From contig CM036209.1 of assembly GCA_020631735.1 (NCBI GenBank), positions 2,467,478 to 2,531,477 of the forward strand: 64,000 nt of DNA, written 5' to 3'. Positions 35,941 to 48,470 of this stretch are shown here, one piece after another. Both the position numbers and the translations under genes were made by a program. This DNA is from Saccharum officinarum (taxonomy: Eukaryota; Streptophyta; Magnoliopsida; Poales; Poaceae). The first letter of the stretch is position 1, and each line of letters opens with the position of its first letter. The notes under the pieces are model-generated. The model was not told the origin of the DNA and made no database searches. It was given only the letters and a program-made list of their open reading frames with translations.

Positions 35941-37610
35941 ATGGCTGCTAGTAGCATAGCTCTCCGCGGCCTCTTGCTGATCCTGACGACGGCGGCGACG
36001 GTGATGATGGCCCTGCTGGCCGGCACCACGTCGGCGCAGCTGTCGACGGGCTTCTACTCCACCTCCTGCCCGGGCCTGGACAGCGCCGTGAAGCAGGCGG
36101 TGCAGTCGGCCGTCGACAGCGAGAAGCGCGTGGGCGCCTCCATCGTCCGCCTCTTCTTCCACGACTGCTTCGTCCAGGGCTGCGACGCCTCGCTGCTGCT
36201 GGACGACACGGCCACCTTCCAGGGCGAGAAGACGGCCAATCCCAACAACGGCTCCGTCAGAGGCTTCGAGGTCATCGACGCCGCCAAGTCCGCCGTCGAG
36301 AAGCTCTGCCCCGGCGTCGTCTCCTGCGCCGACATCCTCGCCATCGCTGCCAGGGACAGCGTCGTTATCCTGGGCGGGCCGAACTGGGACGTCAAGGTCG
36401 GGAGGAGGGACTCCACGACGGCGAGCTTCAGCGGCGCCAACAACAACATCCCGCCGCCGACGTCGGGGCTCGCCAACCTCACGTCGCTCTTCGCCGCACA
36501 GGGCCTCTCCCAAAAGGACATGGTTGCACTCTCTGGTACGTCATAGTGGTCATATACTACTACCTAGACTACAAATTTCCAACTTCTTCTTAAACTAACT
36601 GAGATTGCAACAAAAACATACACCAAACATGTCCGGCAAATTAATTTCTTATCGATCGGTCGCCTTATTTGGAAGAGAAAAATGTCTGCTTGTCATCTTC
36701 GAGACAAAGGGACTGTTATACTAGCTAATTGCTGCTTAGACATGTTCAAGTATACTAGATGACATCTTTTTAAAGAAAGGAAAAAAATTAACTGTGCACT
36801 TGGAATTAGAGAAAAAGAACCACTACATGTCGAGCTGGTACACACTAGCTATCACACCAACGAAATTGATAGCTCAGTTTTGACATGAGATACTCCTTTG
36901 CTTGCTGCTGATTGGTGAATCACCAAAGATTAGATGTCGGTTGCTAACATAACGCGTAGCACGAGAGTTGGTACAGACAGATATGGATGGCATGAAAATG
37001 ACATAATAAAGTTAATTTGCAAGCAAATGTGACAACGAGATGCCACACATGCACATGCATGTTTTTCTCTGTATAGCTTTCTAGAAGTAAAGAAACTTGT
37101 ATACCATGCTTTAGTATGTTATTAAACCTGGCGACAATGGCAACTTCCACGAATTGCATGTGTGCAACTTGTATATGTTGTCTTGACTTGTTGCTTTTGT
37201 AAACTTTGCTACTAGGTGCTCACACCACAGGCCAAGCACGCTGCACCAACTTCAGAAACCATATATACAACGAGCCCAACGACATCGACCGTGCCTTTGC
37301 AAGCACAAGGAAATCAGACTGTCCTAGCACCTCAGGTACAGGTGACAACAACCTGGCGCCTTTGGACCTTCAGACCCCTACCGTCTTTGAGAACGACTAC
37401 TACAAGAACCTTGTTAGCAAGAAGGGGCTCCTACACTCTGACCAAGAGCTCTTCAACGGTGGAGCCACCGATGCGCTAGTGCAATCGTATGTTAGCAGCC
37501 AGAGCGTGTTTTTCGCAGATTTTATGACCGGCATGATCAAGATGGGTGATATTACACCGTTGACGGGCTCCGCTGGGGAGATCAGGAAGAACTGCAGAAG
37601 GATTAACTAA
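35941..37610 (+). CDS. Secretory class III peroxidase (copy 2, intact)
   Basis: Two exons, 35941-36535 and 37216-37610, joined in phase 1 to 329 residues. A signal peptide (1-32) is followed by mature [13 protein letters not shown]. The distal site has R70 and H74 in [15 protein letters not shown]. The proximal haem His lies in [11 protein letters not shown] near 201. Paired Cys residues, [14 protein letters not shown] and KNCRRIN at the end complete the fold. The enzyme uses H2O2 to oxidise phenolics in the apoplast (lignin, suberin, defence). An in-frame Met 69 bases upstream (35872) is less likely, since the leader from 35941 gives a clean signal peptide. Only the last of the usual three introns is present. 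SGAHT with a second Thr (HTTG) differs slightly from the usual HTIG found in copies 1 and 3. Confidence 0.93.
36536..37215 (+). other. Intron of peroxidase copy 2
   Basis: 680 bases with donor GTACGT and acceptor TACTAG. From about 36625 onward it matches 43355-44029 upstream of the copy 3 exon, showing that copy 3 derives from this gene type. Confidence 0.85.
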
Positions 37611-39579
37611 TTAAGGGGATTGGAAAGTTGAGGCTTTTTCTTCAGTCACACATTCAGCAACTTCTTGGCTTTATTTCTATTCTTTTTTTTTTTTTGGTTT
37701 CTGCAGAATTGTGAAGTCATTGTGTTGTCTCGATGTGTTCACATGTCGATCGGTTTGTTTCAGTAATGAATGTATCAGCTTTTGTCTACTTCATCCTTTT
37801 GTTTAAAGTAGGCAAGATCGCTGTCTATAGTAGGCAAGCTGCCTATCAGCAGGTCACGAACCATTTGATGATACAACACTACGGCATGGAGAGAATCACT
37901 TACGGTATTAGGCATGACAAGATTTCCTCTAAACTAAAAACAAGCATATATACTGTACATACGTATATGCACTTGTCGTTTAATTAACAAATAAAATTGA
38001 GTTGGCTACTAATAAGAATTGAAGTTCTCGTGGTGACATGGTAGAATTCATCAGTTAATCAACGGGTGATGATACGTATGCATGCTTGTTCAGAGAGAGC
38101 AGTGTATATGTAGTATATGTTGACTACTTCTATAACTAGATATCTGCTGCATGGTTAGTCGTTAGGCAGCCATATATACATTGTGCAGATTTTATGTTTT
38201 GGACCCATTATTGAATAGATTTTTATTGAATGTCCGCGTAATTAAGCTCATTGAAAAAGTAGGAGTTTAAATCAGAATCTAACATTGTGGAATTAATCAC
38301 TATAAATACGTTCATGTGAAACTTGTTCATCAGAAAAAATAAATTTAAGTAGCAGAATTTTTTTCACATATGTGAACAATTTGTGTCTGTTATATGTGAA
38401 TTTTTTTGTGTAGCAGAAATTTTTTCACATATGTGAATTTGTATCAGTGTTGCGTTGACATCATATACGTGACAATTTTTCCCGTGGTGTTAACATCAGA
38501 TATCTCCATCTTAATTTGTACAATGCAACTGGCGATATATTGGTAGCATAGCTTGGCCGGTTTAGCTGAAAAAGTAAAATAAAAATAAAATACAAAGCTA
38601 GAGCCTATAGACTACAGCTTTATGATTTATGCATAGGAGTCCAATCTTTTGTCAAACATAGTGTCTCTACAGTTATCTTGACAAGAATGATAGGTTTGGA
38701 CTTGGACGTCTCACCACTTTTATTTACTAAGTTGATATTCATCCTTTTTTCGGCTTCTTCTGCTTAGTTTTTTTCATATTGATGGTGTTATTTCATCACA
38801 AACTACAAAGTTGATCCAATTTAATTACTCAAACAAAGATTAAGAAGTGAATATAAGCCTAAAAATTAATCTAAAAAAATATAAGCCTAAAAATTAAGGC
38901 TGCAACTTTAAATAGAGTTTATGGAGAATAGTATCAATAGTTAAAATATATTTCATAACAAATCTTTAATTTAGTATGATAAGAATTAATATCTTTTACA
39001 TAATTTTAGTTGAATTTAAGATAATTTGACTAAGCACTATTATTCTAGAGTTGTACTCTATATTTGGAACGGAACGAGTGTTTTCTCAAAAGAATCAGGT
39101 CTATGCCCCAAATCCACCCATAAATCGTTCTTGTCTATCAGATGGTAAGTCCACACAACCATAACCATACTGTACCTATATACTAAAGTGAAGTGAAAAC
39201 AAATACAAACGAACCAGAACTCCTTGACAACACAACAAAAGGTTCGGTATGCACCGGCACATCATAGAGGGTTTGACCTAAGTCATGATTTCAAATTTAA
39301 CTAAATTTATAAAAAAATATTAATATCCATGGCATTGAATTAGTATCACACAAGATACACCACGGATCAGAATAAATATATTTTCATAATCTTTTTTATT
39401 TGCCATCATAAATGTTATTTTTCTATGGTATAAAACTGGTCAAACCAAGATATTACTACTATGTACTGATGATTCTCATCGTCATCGGAGATGGCTACTT
39501 TTCCATGCTTCCCAAGCAAACTGTAGTGCCCAAGCAAACTGCAAGCCGACACGGTCCAGAGCTATTGGCTGCTCAGCAT
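37611..39579. other. Peroxidase 3' flank and spacer
   Basis: Positions 37611-38040 match 44425-44840 downstream of copy 3. The rest is AT-rich with short palindromes such as TTCACATATGTGAA near 38367 and 38420. No gene seen. Confidence 0.55.
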
Positions 39580-40400
39580 TTGGACTCCAGCGTTGTGACT
39601 TTGGTTCGGCTTGATCAAGTTACGAACTTAGACAGTAACGTTTTGAATTTCTCTGAGATGTTGCCTCAAGGCCCTTTCTGTAAGGCGGGCACGCCTAAAC
39701 GCGGAGCTCAAACCTGTTTTGCTTTTTGAAATACAAAACCTCCTTTTCTAAAAAAAAGATAGATGATGGAATTTGTCAAACTTATATATGTCATGAACAA
39801 AGACGCGGTTAGCTCTAAAATGCTGTTAGTAGGCCGCTTGAAGTCATGAAGTCTTGAAGTGTACTACAACAGCAAGTAGAAAAATAGTGTCAAATAAAAT
39901 CGATCGGGCATACAGCTAGCTACTAGTTAGCCTAGTTAGCTGCACTGTTTGTCAAACTGCCTATTGTTGACAAGTTTTTGCTTTGGTTGAAAGGCCGGAA
40001 AGCGTCCAAAGGTGAACGTGTCAAATTCATGCATACAACTGCTTGCCATGCACGCACGACGAATAATAAAGTAACGACGACGACGTCGACGACCTACTCG
40101 CTCTTCCAATCATATCTATCCATGCTGCAGCATGCAGCTGAGGTACGCACGAGTCCTTCATCAGCCTGCTTTTCCCAAACAAAACACATGCATGATGCTT
40201 CCTGTCGCGGGTTTCAATTCCTCTCCTATCGGACTGATGAATATCCTGCTCTACCTTTGTCTAGAAGGAATATAATTCTAGATTTAGTTAAAGTAAAACT
40301 AACTTAACTTTGACTAAGTTTGTGAAACATACTATCAGCATTGAAGACTAAGTTTATGAAACATACTAGTATCAACATTGAAAACTTGAATCAATATATA

Positions 40401-40548
40401 CTCCCTCCCATTTCAAATTAAGATGTTTTAGCTTTTTTTAAATACATTGCTTTAATTATGTATCGAAACATAGTGTATACATAAATATATAGCAAAATCT
40501 ATGTATCTAGAAAAGCTAAAATATTTTTATAACTTTGAATGGAGGGAC
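40401..40548. mobile_element. Stowaway-like MITE in X copy 2
   Basis: CTCCCTCCCATTTCAAATTA end and inverted TTTGAATGGAGGGAC end beside TA. It is orthologous in position to 31360-31509. Confidence 0.75.
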
Positions 40549-41176
40549 TATTGTATTATGAAAATATAGTTCAGGACATATCTAATGATATTTGTTTAGT
40601 ATGATAAACATTGATATACTTTTACATAAATTTTGTCAAATTTATGGTAGTTTGATTGAACTTTATTATTCTAGAATTATGTCTTTTTAGATGGAGTGAT
40701 CTAATATGTCTATATATTTTGACTAACTATTCTTTTAACTATATGACCTGGACATCGACGGATAGATGTCCAATAATGACTTTGTTAATCTAGGATCTAC
40801 AAGCTTGGCCTTTTGAAGACGCTATAGAGTGAGCTGTAGCTAGGTCATGGTGTGGAATGCGTCTATTGGGAGGTGTTTATGGAGCCGCATGTATTTGGGC
40901 TATTGGCAGATTACATACGGGCCTGTTTGGAGGGGCGTCTCACGGCTCTGGCTTCGGTACTATAGCAGTACTGTGGTAGAGCCGGAAGGAGCCTCTGAAA
41001 CGCACCTCTGGCGGCTCCAGAGCTGCTTTTTCTTGATGCTACAGTGTCTAATGGTAGCTACACTGTGGTGCTAGAGCCAGAGACGGAGCAGGGCGAGGCC
41101 TCTCCTAGTGTGGAGCCTACATATCATGTGGATGCTCTCACCGTGCCGTAATTTATTACACGTTGAATATCTATTA

Positions 41177-41318
41177 AGGGCTTGTTTGGATGCCCATATT
41201 TCCACTTCAACCCATGTGCATTGAGGTGTGTTGGTGTGGAATTTCGTTTAAGTTCCATACCAATCCACACCAACACACATATGGATTAAAGTGAATACAT
41301 AAGCATCCACACAAGGCC
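41177..41318. mobile_element. Tourist-like MITE (142 bp)
   Basis: It begins AGGGCTTGTTTGGATGC and ends GCATCCACACAAGGCC, with TTA on both sides (41174-41176 and 41319-41321). No coding capacity. Confidence 0.75.
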
Positions 41319-43025
41319 TTAGTGTAATATATATACATGTGTGTTTGTACAATCACAGGGCATAGGATAGTTGCAAATTGATGTTCATATGGTAAGGGCC
41401 TCTTTGTCTTTTGACCAGAGTTGGCCACGTACCCTGGTTCAGGTGCTGACTGCCTAATGTTCGATGAGCAAAAGGATTGCCGACTGCCAAGCTTTTGGCA
41501 AGAAGTGGGACAAAATAAAACACTAATGTATGCGTGGCTGTCTAAGCATGTGTTTGCATTGGTTCTGGGATTAGATGGATGGAATGGATCCACTTCATTT
41601 TTTCTTGGATAGGATGGTTCCATCACGGTATTTTCTTGGAAGGATGGGGATGTCCTTGTTCCATGTTTGGTTGGAGGGATAGAGATGAAGGGGATAACAT
41701 CATGTCTATGCTCCTTTAGACAGCTGTTTGGTGGGACCAACTTGTCATCCTCTCATGGCTTTCTTCTTCCTTCAGCACAACACAATTCAGATATGCCATG
41801 GTGAGCTTCCCTCGCCGTCGCCGGGGCCGAGCTCGCCCTCGGGCCACCAGTGCTGCCACCGAGCCGAGCTCACCCGCCCCCGCCACGTCCGGTGCGGCCT
41901 TGGCCCTGCCCGCTACCACGACAGCAGCCCCTCAAAGGCATCTTCTCCGCCACCTGTAGATCTCGATGGGCTCGCTCGAAGGGGAAGGGATGGAGCTCGA
42001 CGACGCTCACCAATTCTTGGCCCGGCCTCCCTCGAAGGGGGAGGATGGAGCTCGGCCAGGCCTCCTTGATGGGAGGGGATGGAGCTCGACAGCGTTCAGG
42101 GAGAAGATGGAGCTCGGCTATGCGAGCAACACAACAAATGGCGTCATTAGAAAGGGACGAGCTTGCAACTCAATTTTTAGGGGACAAGTCTATCACCGTG
42201 GGATATATATATTCCTTCGCGAGGATGAGTCTCTCCCTGTCTCCCAACCAAATACTGGGACGAAGTGGGATATCCCGTCTCGTCCATGTCCCGCCCCGCA
42301 ACCAAAAACAACCTAAAGTGATTTTAGATTTCTACTAGCTAGTTGTGGTAACAATGTCACTGTCATGTCATGTTACGAATGTAAACTTTAAACATATATG
42401 TAACGTCGCTAGCTAGGTACTGTGTATGTTGATGGAGAAATTAAAGGCCGGACGGGGTTCGATCCATCACAGTTTTAATTAGGTTTGGGCTCCGGATCTT
42501 TCGAATCTGTACTAATAATATAATAATTAATTGGTTCCTACTCCTACATAGCACCTGCATGCAAGTTCTTATCTGCATTATTTCTGCGCACGTAATATAA
42601 TTTGATTTGATTTGTGGAGCTAGATTACCTTACTCAACTTTGTTTATCATCTGAACGGAGAAGTGGTGGAACGTGCGGAACCACATATTGGATCACTCCA
42701 GTGCGGCACGAAGCCGCTGACGCTGAGTAGGCTCCTATGCCGCTAGCACGGTGGAGTAGCGTGTCATGAGCACCGGGCAAAACGACGGCTGAGCAACTCA
42801 AGCGAACCGCTCTACCTGACTTTGGATAAAGATAGAAGTTATTAGGTGGGTTATGCAATCGATGTCAGCTCAGCAATGTACAATCAATCAGCATTGTCAA
42901 TGTGAATATATTTATTTTCCTCATGCACATCAGCTGATATCCACTTTGAAATTACACCATATATATACCAAGTTTTTTTCCAAACGCATGCATTTCTGAA
43001 CATTTCCAAACGTGCATGAACATTA

Positions 43026-43158
43026 CTCCCTCCGTTCCAAATTATAAGTCGTTTTGACTTTTTAAGTACATCCAATTTGCTATTTATCTAGATATACATT
43101 ATCTCTAGATGCATAGCAAATTGAATATACCAAAAAAGTCAAAGCGACTTATAATATT
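43026..43158. mobile_element. Stowaway-like MITE
   Basis: It starts CTCCCTCCGTTCCAAATTAT after TA and carries the inverted phrase AAAGTCAAAGCGACTTATAAT at the other end. The right terminus is eroded. Confidence 0.6.
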
Positions 43159-44029
43159 TTTCGCGACCGTGCCTATGCACATATTTCTAAGAGTAGATAG
43201 AAGTACATTACAAGTTACCCACTCATTAGTAAGCGCTAAGCTTACTAGAGAGAAGGAGAACCAAGAACACCAAAAAGAAAGAACAACAATTGAAACAAAA
43301 ACTGAGAGTGCAAAAACAACAAGCCTGAAGAACAATTGATGATGATTGCAACAACAAAAACATGTCCGGCAAATGATTTCTTATTATCGATCGGTCGCTT
43401 TATTTGGAAGAGAAAAAAGTCTGCTTGTCATCTTCGAAGAAAAGGGACTGTTATACTAGCTAATTGTTGCTTAGACATGTTCAGGTATACTAGATGACAT
43501 CTTTTTAAAGAAAAAAAAATCAACTGTGTACATGGCATGAGAGAAAAATCAAATGTGTACTTATACATACTTCTCAAATAAAGCTAATATAAAAAGGTAG
43601 CTTTAGTGGTTATATAAATATAATACAGTATCGCAAAAAAAAAATAATACAGCTGGTACACACTATCACACCAACGAAATTGATAGCTCAGTTTTGACTT
43701 GAGATACTCCTTTGCTTGCTGCTGATTGGTGAATCACCAAAGATTAGATGTCGGTTACTAACATAACGCGTAGCACGAGAGTTGGTACAGACAGATATGG
43801 ATGGCATGAAAATGACATAATAAAGTTAATTTGCAAGCAAAGGTGACAACGAGATGCCACACATGTACATGCATGTTTTCCTCGGTATGGCTTTTCTAGA
43901 CGTAAAGAAACATGTATATCATGCTTTTGCATATTATAAACCTAGCGACAATGGCAACTCCCACGAATTGCATGTGTGCAACTTGTATATGTTGTCTTGA
44001 TTTGTTGCTTTTCTAAACTTTGCTACTAG

Positions 44030-44424
44030 GTGCTCACACCATAGGCCAAGCACGCTGCACCAACTTCAGAGACCATATATACAACGACACCAACGAAATC
44101 GATGATGCCTTTGCAAGCACAAGGAAATCAGACTGTCCTAGCACCTCAGGTACAGGTGACAATAACTTGGCGCCTTTGGACCTTCAAACCCCTACCGTCT
44201 TTGAGAACGACTACTACAAGAACCTTGTTAGCAAGAAGGGGCTCCTACACTCTGACCAAGAGCTCTTCAACGGTGGAGCCACCGACGCTCTAGTGCAATC
44301 GTATGTTAGTAGCCAGAGCGCGTTCTTCGCGGATTTTGTGACCGGCATGATCAAGATGGGTGACATTACGCCATTGACGGGCTCTAGCGGGGAGATCAGG
44401 AAGAACTGCAGGAGGATTAACTAA
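44030..44424 (+). pseudogene. Class III peroxidase copy 3, last exon only
   Basis: An acceptor TACTAG is followed by an open exon encoding [13 protein letters not shown] to IRKNCRRIN and a stop, about 95% like the last exon of copy 2 by eye. The intron upstream is retained to about 43355, but exon 1 with signal peptide, distal His and start codon is missing. It therefore cannot make an enzyme alone. The frame has no lesion, so the truncation looks recent, or it is conserved through gene conversion. Confidence 0.85.
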
Positions 44425-44855
44425 GGGGGTTGGAATGTTAACGTTATTGAGGCGCTTTTTCTTTAATTAGTCACGTTCAGCAACTTCATGGCTTTTATTT
44501 CTTTTTTTTTTGTTTCTCCAAAATTGTGAAGTCATTATGCGTTGTATCGATGTGTTCACATGTCGGTTTGTTTCAATAATGAATGTAACCTTTTGTCGAC
44601 TTCATCCTTTTTTGTTTAAAGTAGGCAAGATCGTTGTCTACAGTAGGCAAGAGCTGCCTATCAGGTCACAAACCATTTGATGATACTACACTCCGGCATG
44701 GAGAATCACTTACGGTATTAGGCATGACAAGATTTCCTCTAAACTAATAACAAGCATTATACTGTACATGCGAATGCACTTGTCGTTTAATTTAATTAAT
44801 TAACAGATAAAATTGATCAGTGGGTTACTGCTAAGAATTAATTGAAGTTCTCGTG

Positions 44856-44990
44856 CACTACGTCGCAAGGGATTTGTACGGGCGGTTTTGCTAACCGTCC
44901 CTACGAAGCGGTGGCTACAAATCTCCGATTTGTAAGGGCGCGATTTTTAAGGGCGGCTGATGATTTATAGGGGCGGCTATTTTCTAGAAA
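44856..44990. mobile_element. CACTA-type transposon terminus fragment
   Basis: It begins CACTACGTCGCAAGGGATTT and carries subterminal inverted phrases GGGCGGTTTTGCTAACCGTCC and repeated AGGGGCGGCT. This is the usual look of a CACTA end or its MITE. No opposite end found nearby. It separates the copy 3 peroxidase flank from the BLOS1 fragment. Confidence 0.6.
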
Positions 44991-45058
44991 TTCGTGAATC
45001 CAGGCCAAAACAAATACAATTTTTTTAATCCAGAGAGGTCCTCACTGGTCAGCCACAC

Positions 45059-45298
45059 GTACCAGTTTGCTGGCGTTGGCAGAGGGATTGGTGGTGGTGC
45101 TGATGCACAATCCAGAGCAGCGCGTCTTCCAGCTCCTGCTTCCAACCCGCCGCCGCCGCTGGCTTGGCCCCGTCCATCCCGTCCGGTTCGCTGCCGGTCG
45201 CCGGAGCAATTCTCCACTTTCTTTTCGTTTTTCTTTTTTTTAATCGGTTTTCTTTTCATTTTTCTGGGAAGGGAGAGAACCAGCGGAGATTAAGACAA
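45059..45298 (-). pseudogene. BLOS1 exon 1 and 5' flank fragment
   Basis: The minus strand repeats the BLOS1 upstream region and exon 1 (start codon at 45188-45186). Homology to 24192-24423 stops almost exactly at the exon 1 donor (CGTACCAG). Exons 2 and 3 are absent. On the other side it joins spacer X directly at GACAATTCCTCTGC, missing about 3 kb that separates them at the intact locus. Confidence 0.85.
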
Positions 45299-45835
45299 TT
45301 CCTCTGCATTGCGATGAGTTAGCTAATGAATGGGCCACCGCCCAGGTAATAATCTCCTAAAGGCTCCCCCACAAAACGAAAGAAGTTGATCTGGATTACA
45401 CGGCCCACTAAGTTCAAGGCCCAGCCCTCCATATTATATCCTCGTAATAATGGATTAGCTGGGCCCGGTGGCAGAATGGCAATTTCAGTCATTGTTGGAG
45501 TGCTAGGGTGCTACCCAATTCTTTATGTATGCGCCCGGACGTTCGGACGGATAGCGCGCGTCTGAACGCCCGCGTATGCTGCTGCTCTGCTCCTGCCCAT
45601 GCGCCCGTCCACAACCCCTCTGCTCCCATACACATGCAGGTGGGCCTAGCTTCCATCGCACACCCCCTGCACGCCTGACACGCTCACACCCCGTCCCCCA
45701 TCCCCATCTGTTTGCCTCGCCCCCACAGGCACACCCCCGCCCCATCATGCCCCCAACGTGGTCCCCTAGAGTGCCACGCGCCACGTCCACTGGCTCGCCG
45801 TGCCCCATTCCCCGGCGCCCCTTGACTTTCCGAAC

Positions 45836-46245
45836 AACATGAAACACTTAAGTGCAACATACATCTCAAACAGATGAAACATCTGAAACATACAATTGCA
45901 ACATATGTGTAAAAACATATGCAACATCCAGATAGAACACTTGCAATTGCAACACGAAAACACTTGCTGCAATAGAAGATTGAAACAGACGAAACATTTT
46001 GGAACATACTGTTGCAACATATGTGTGGAACATATGCAACATCCAGATCAAATACATACAATAATACATCTGGAAATAGATGAAACATTTCGAACAAAAC
46101 GCTTGCAACATGCCTCTGTAACACTTGCAACATATGCAAATATGTGCTACATCCCCCAATCTACTTTTGCAACATCCATATGATTTAACTGCAACATACC
46201 TATGAAACATCTAAAACAGCTGAAACATACAATTGCAACATAGAG
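45836..46245 (+). repeat. Degenerate CAACAT-type repeat array 3
   Basis: Same motif set and orientation as 28026-28450, preceded by a GC-rich stretch and followed by GAGAGAGAGAGAG. It is the duplicate of array 1. Confidence 0.75.
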
Positions 46246-46299
46246 AGGGAGAGAGAGAGAGCCCTGGCACGGGGAGCGCCATGGCCGCCGGATCTTCAG

Positions 46300-46530
46300 A
46301 CATTGGGGGCTCCCAGTGGGGGAGGACGCTGGTGTGGTGGGGGAGGGGCGCCGTCAGGGTGGGGCAGGATGACGCTAGGGTGGGGGAAGGAGCCACCGAG
46401 GTGGGGGGAGGAGGACGTCAAGCTGGGTGAAGGAGCCACCGGTGTGAGAGAAGGAGCCATCAGGGGAGGGGAGGAGGATGCCGGGGTGGGGGAGGGGGAC
46501 GCCATGGTGGGTGAGGGCGCCACCGGTGGC
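46300..46530 (+). repeat. G-rich minisatellite
   Basis: Units of about 24-27 bases of GGTGGGGGAGGAGGACG type, more numerous than in the copy at 28498-28690. The copy number has changed since duplication. Confidence 0.7.
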
Positions 46531-48470
46531 TAGGGGGGAGCTGGCAGCACGTGCGACGGGAGGGGCGAGAGGCTCGCGAGCCACGGGGAGCCAACGAGCG
46601 GATGGGGAGCAATGGCGTGGGATGGGGTGCGCTGTGCGATGGAGCCTTGCGTTGTGAGCAGGTGCGCATTGGGGGAGGGAGCGAGGCGGCATGGGAATGA
46701 GTGGACGGTGTGATGGGTGGATAAGGCCGTGGAGAGATGAGTGGAGGAGGATGCACGGGCGCCGTAGCCAATCGTTATCTGCCACATTCGGAAAACGCTG
46801 GTGACGGTGACGACGGCGACGGTGATGCCACCCCTCCCCGTCCAAGCCAGATCCGCACTCCTCAAAGCCTGATCTATTTCCCTATAGACAGGATGAGCTC
46901 GGGATGGCCCCTTCACCCGGCTCTCCCCTCTGACCCCGCTATCCCCAGCCCAGCCTGCTGGTCTCCTCTCCAGTGTCGGCAGACTCTGCCTAGTGCTCCA
47001 GCGCATGCGGCTTCGGTCAAGACGCTTCTCTCTCCCCATCGACGCCGACCCGTTCGTCCTCGGTCGCCTCTCCGCCGGCAGACCCAAGCTCATGCGTTGG
47101 GAGGACGGCTATTTCTCCAGCGACTCTGACCTCGAGCGCTCTCCTTCCCCGTTCCTCAGGAAATGGTTGGGTGTGAGTGTTACTGCTGATTAGGGGCGGA
47201 TCTAGGATGGGGACAAAGTGGGGGCTAAACAATGAAGATTTAGGGCTAGAGCTAGAGAAAATCATGTTCACGAGGGGGGCCCTCCCCCGTGGATCCGCCC
47301 CTGTTGTTGATCGTCAGGATGTTAAGAAGATGGGTGCCCATGCTGCAACAGGAGATGGAAGGGAGAATAGAGGGAGCTTGTCGTTCAACTGAAAGTAAAA
47401 GCATCATTGCCTTCACAGATAACATGGCACAGCCTGGGGAATTCATTGTCAGGGTTGTGACTTCGGTTTAGCATGATCAAGTGATGAACTTAGACAATAA
47501 TGTTTTGAATTTGTCTGAGATGTTGCCTTAAGGCCCTTTTTGTAAGGCGGGCGCTCCTAAACGCGGAGTTGAAACTTGTTTCGCTTTTTGAAATACAAAA
47601 GCAGGGGAAAACTCCTTTTTCCTTAAAAAAATAGATGATGGAATTTGTCAAACTTATATATGCCATGAACAAAGATGTGGTTAGCTAAAAATGCTGTTAA
47701 TTGGCCGGTTGAAGTCTTGAAGTTTACTACAACAGCTACGGCGTAGAAAAATAATGTCAAATAAAATGGATCGTGCATACAGCTAGCTAGCTATAGTTAG
47801 CTGCACTGTTTGTCAAACTGCCTATTGTTGACAAGTTTTGCTTTGGTTGAAATGCCGGCAAGCGTCCAAAGGTGAACGTGTCAAAATCATGCATTCAGCT
47901 GCTTGCCATGCACGCACGAGTCACGAACGAATAATAAAGTAACGACGACGACGTCGACGACCTACTCGCTCTTCCAATCATATCCATGCTGCAGCATGCA
48001 GCTGAGGTATGCACGCACAAGTCTTCAGCCTCCTTTTCCCAAATAACTGAAATATACATTTGCAACATAGGGACGAGAGAGAGGCCTAGGCTGATCGATT
48101 TCGGCCGATGGGGTGGGAGCCGGCGGCGAGCACCACCTAGCACCAGCACCAACGGCACGTGCGAGCACCACCGCCACCGGCACCGGGCTTAGCTTGGCGG
48201 TGACGGTGGGGGATGGAGAGCGGGGAGTGCCTTGGCGCCGGGGTGGGGGAGCTCGATCGCCAAGGTGAGAGAGGGCGCTACCGGCGATGGGGAGGGCGCC
48301 ACACTGGGGTGGGGGAGAGCCGCCCACTCCCCTGCAACACCGCCGCGCCACATTCATGGATCTCGCCGGAGGCGAGTGGCTCTCGCTCGTGCTCCATGGA
48401 TCTCATTGAGGTGGAGGAGAGGGCCACCGGATCTGCGCGCGTTGGGGGCTCCCGGTGGGGGAGGACGCAT

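Larger units (their letters stand above)
39580..42960. repeat. Spacer X, copy 2
   Basis: Matches X copy 1 from GTGACTTTGGTTCGGC (39596; compare 29704) to the CAATCAATCAGCA block (42880; compare 33065). It lacks the hAT element, the Tourist MITE and the CAACAT element of copy 1, but has its own insertions between about 40800 and 42520, including a small MITE (41177-41318). No gene seen; ORFs at about 41730-42340 are low-complexity GC-rich frames. Confidence 0.7.
45299..48470. repeat. Spacer X, copy 3
   Basis: Matches X copy 1 from TTCCTCTGCATTG onward, including a CAACAT array (45836-46245), a G-rich minisatellite (46300-46530) and the MITE at 47195-47302. Near 48040 it jumps from the equivalent of 30541 to the equivalent of about 32293, a deletion relative to copy 1. 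It ends at a gypsy fragment. No gene seen. Confidence 0.7.

Noticed and set aside
41716..42338. Possible small gene at 41728-42338
   Set aside because: GC-rich frames overlap on both strands, show internal GGATGGAGCTCG repeats and have no domain or splice logic.
46375..47093. Overlapping Pro/Ser/His-rich ORFs on the minus strand
   Set aside because: Products of the minisatellite and GC-rich transposon sequence, mirrored in spacer copy 1 with different frames.
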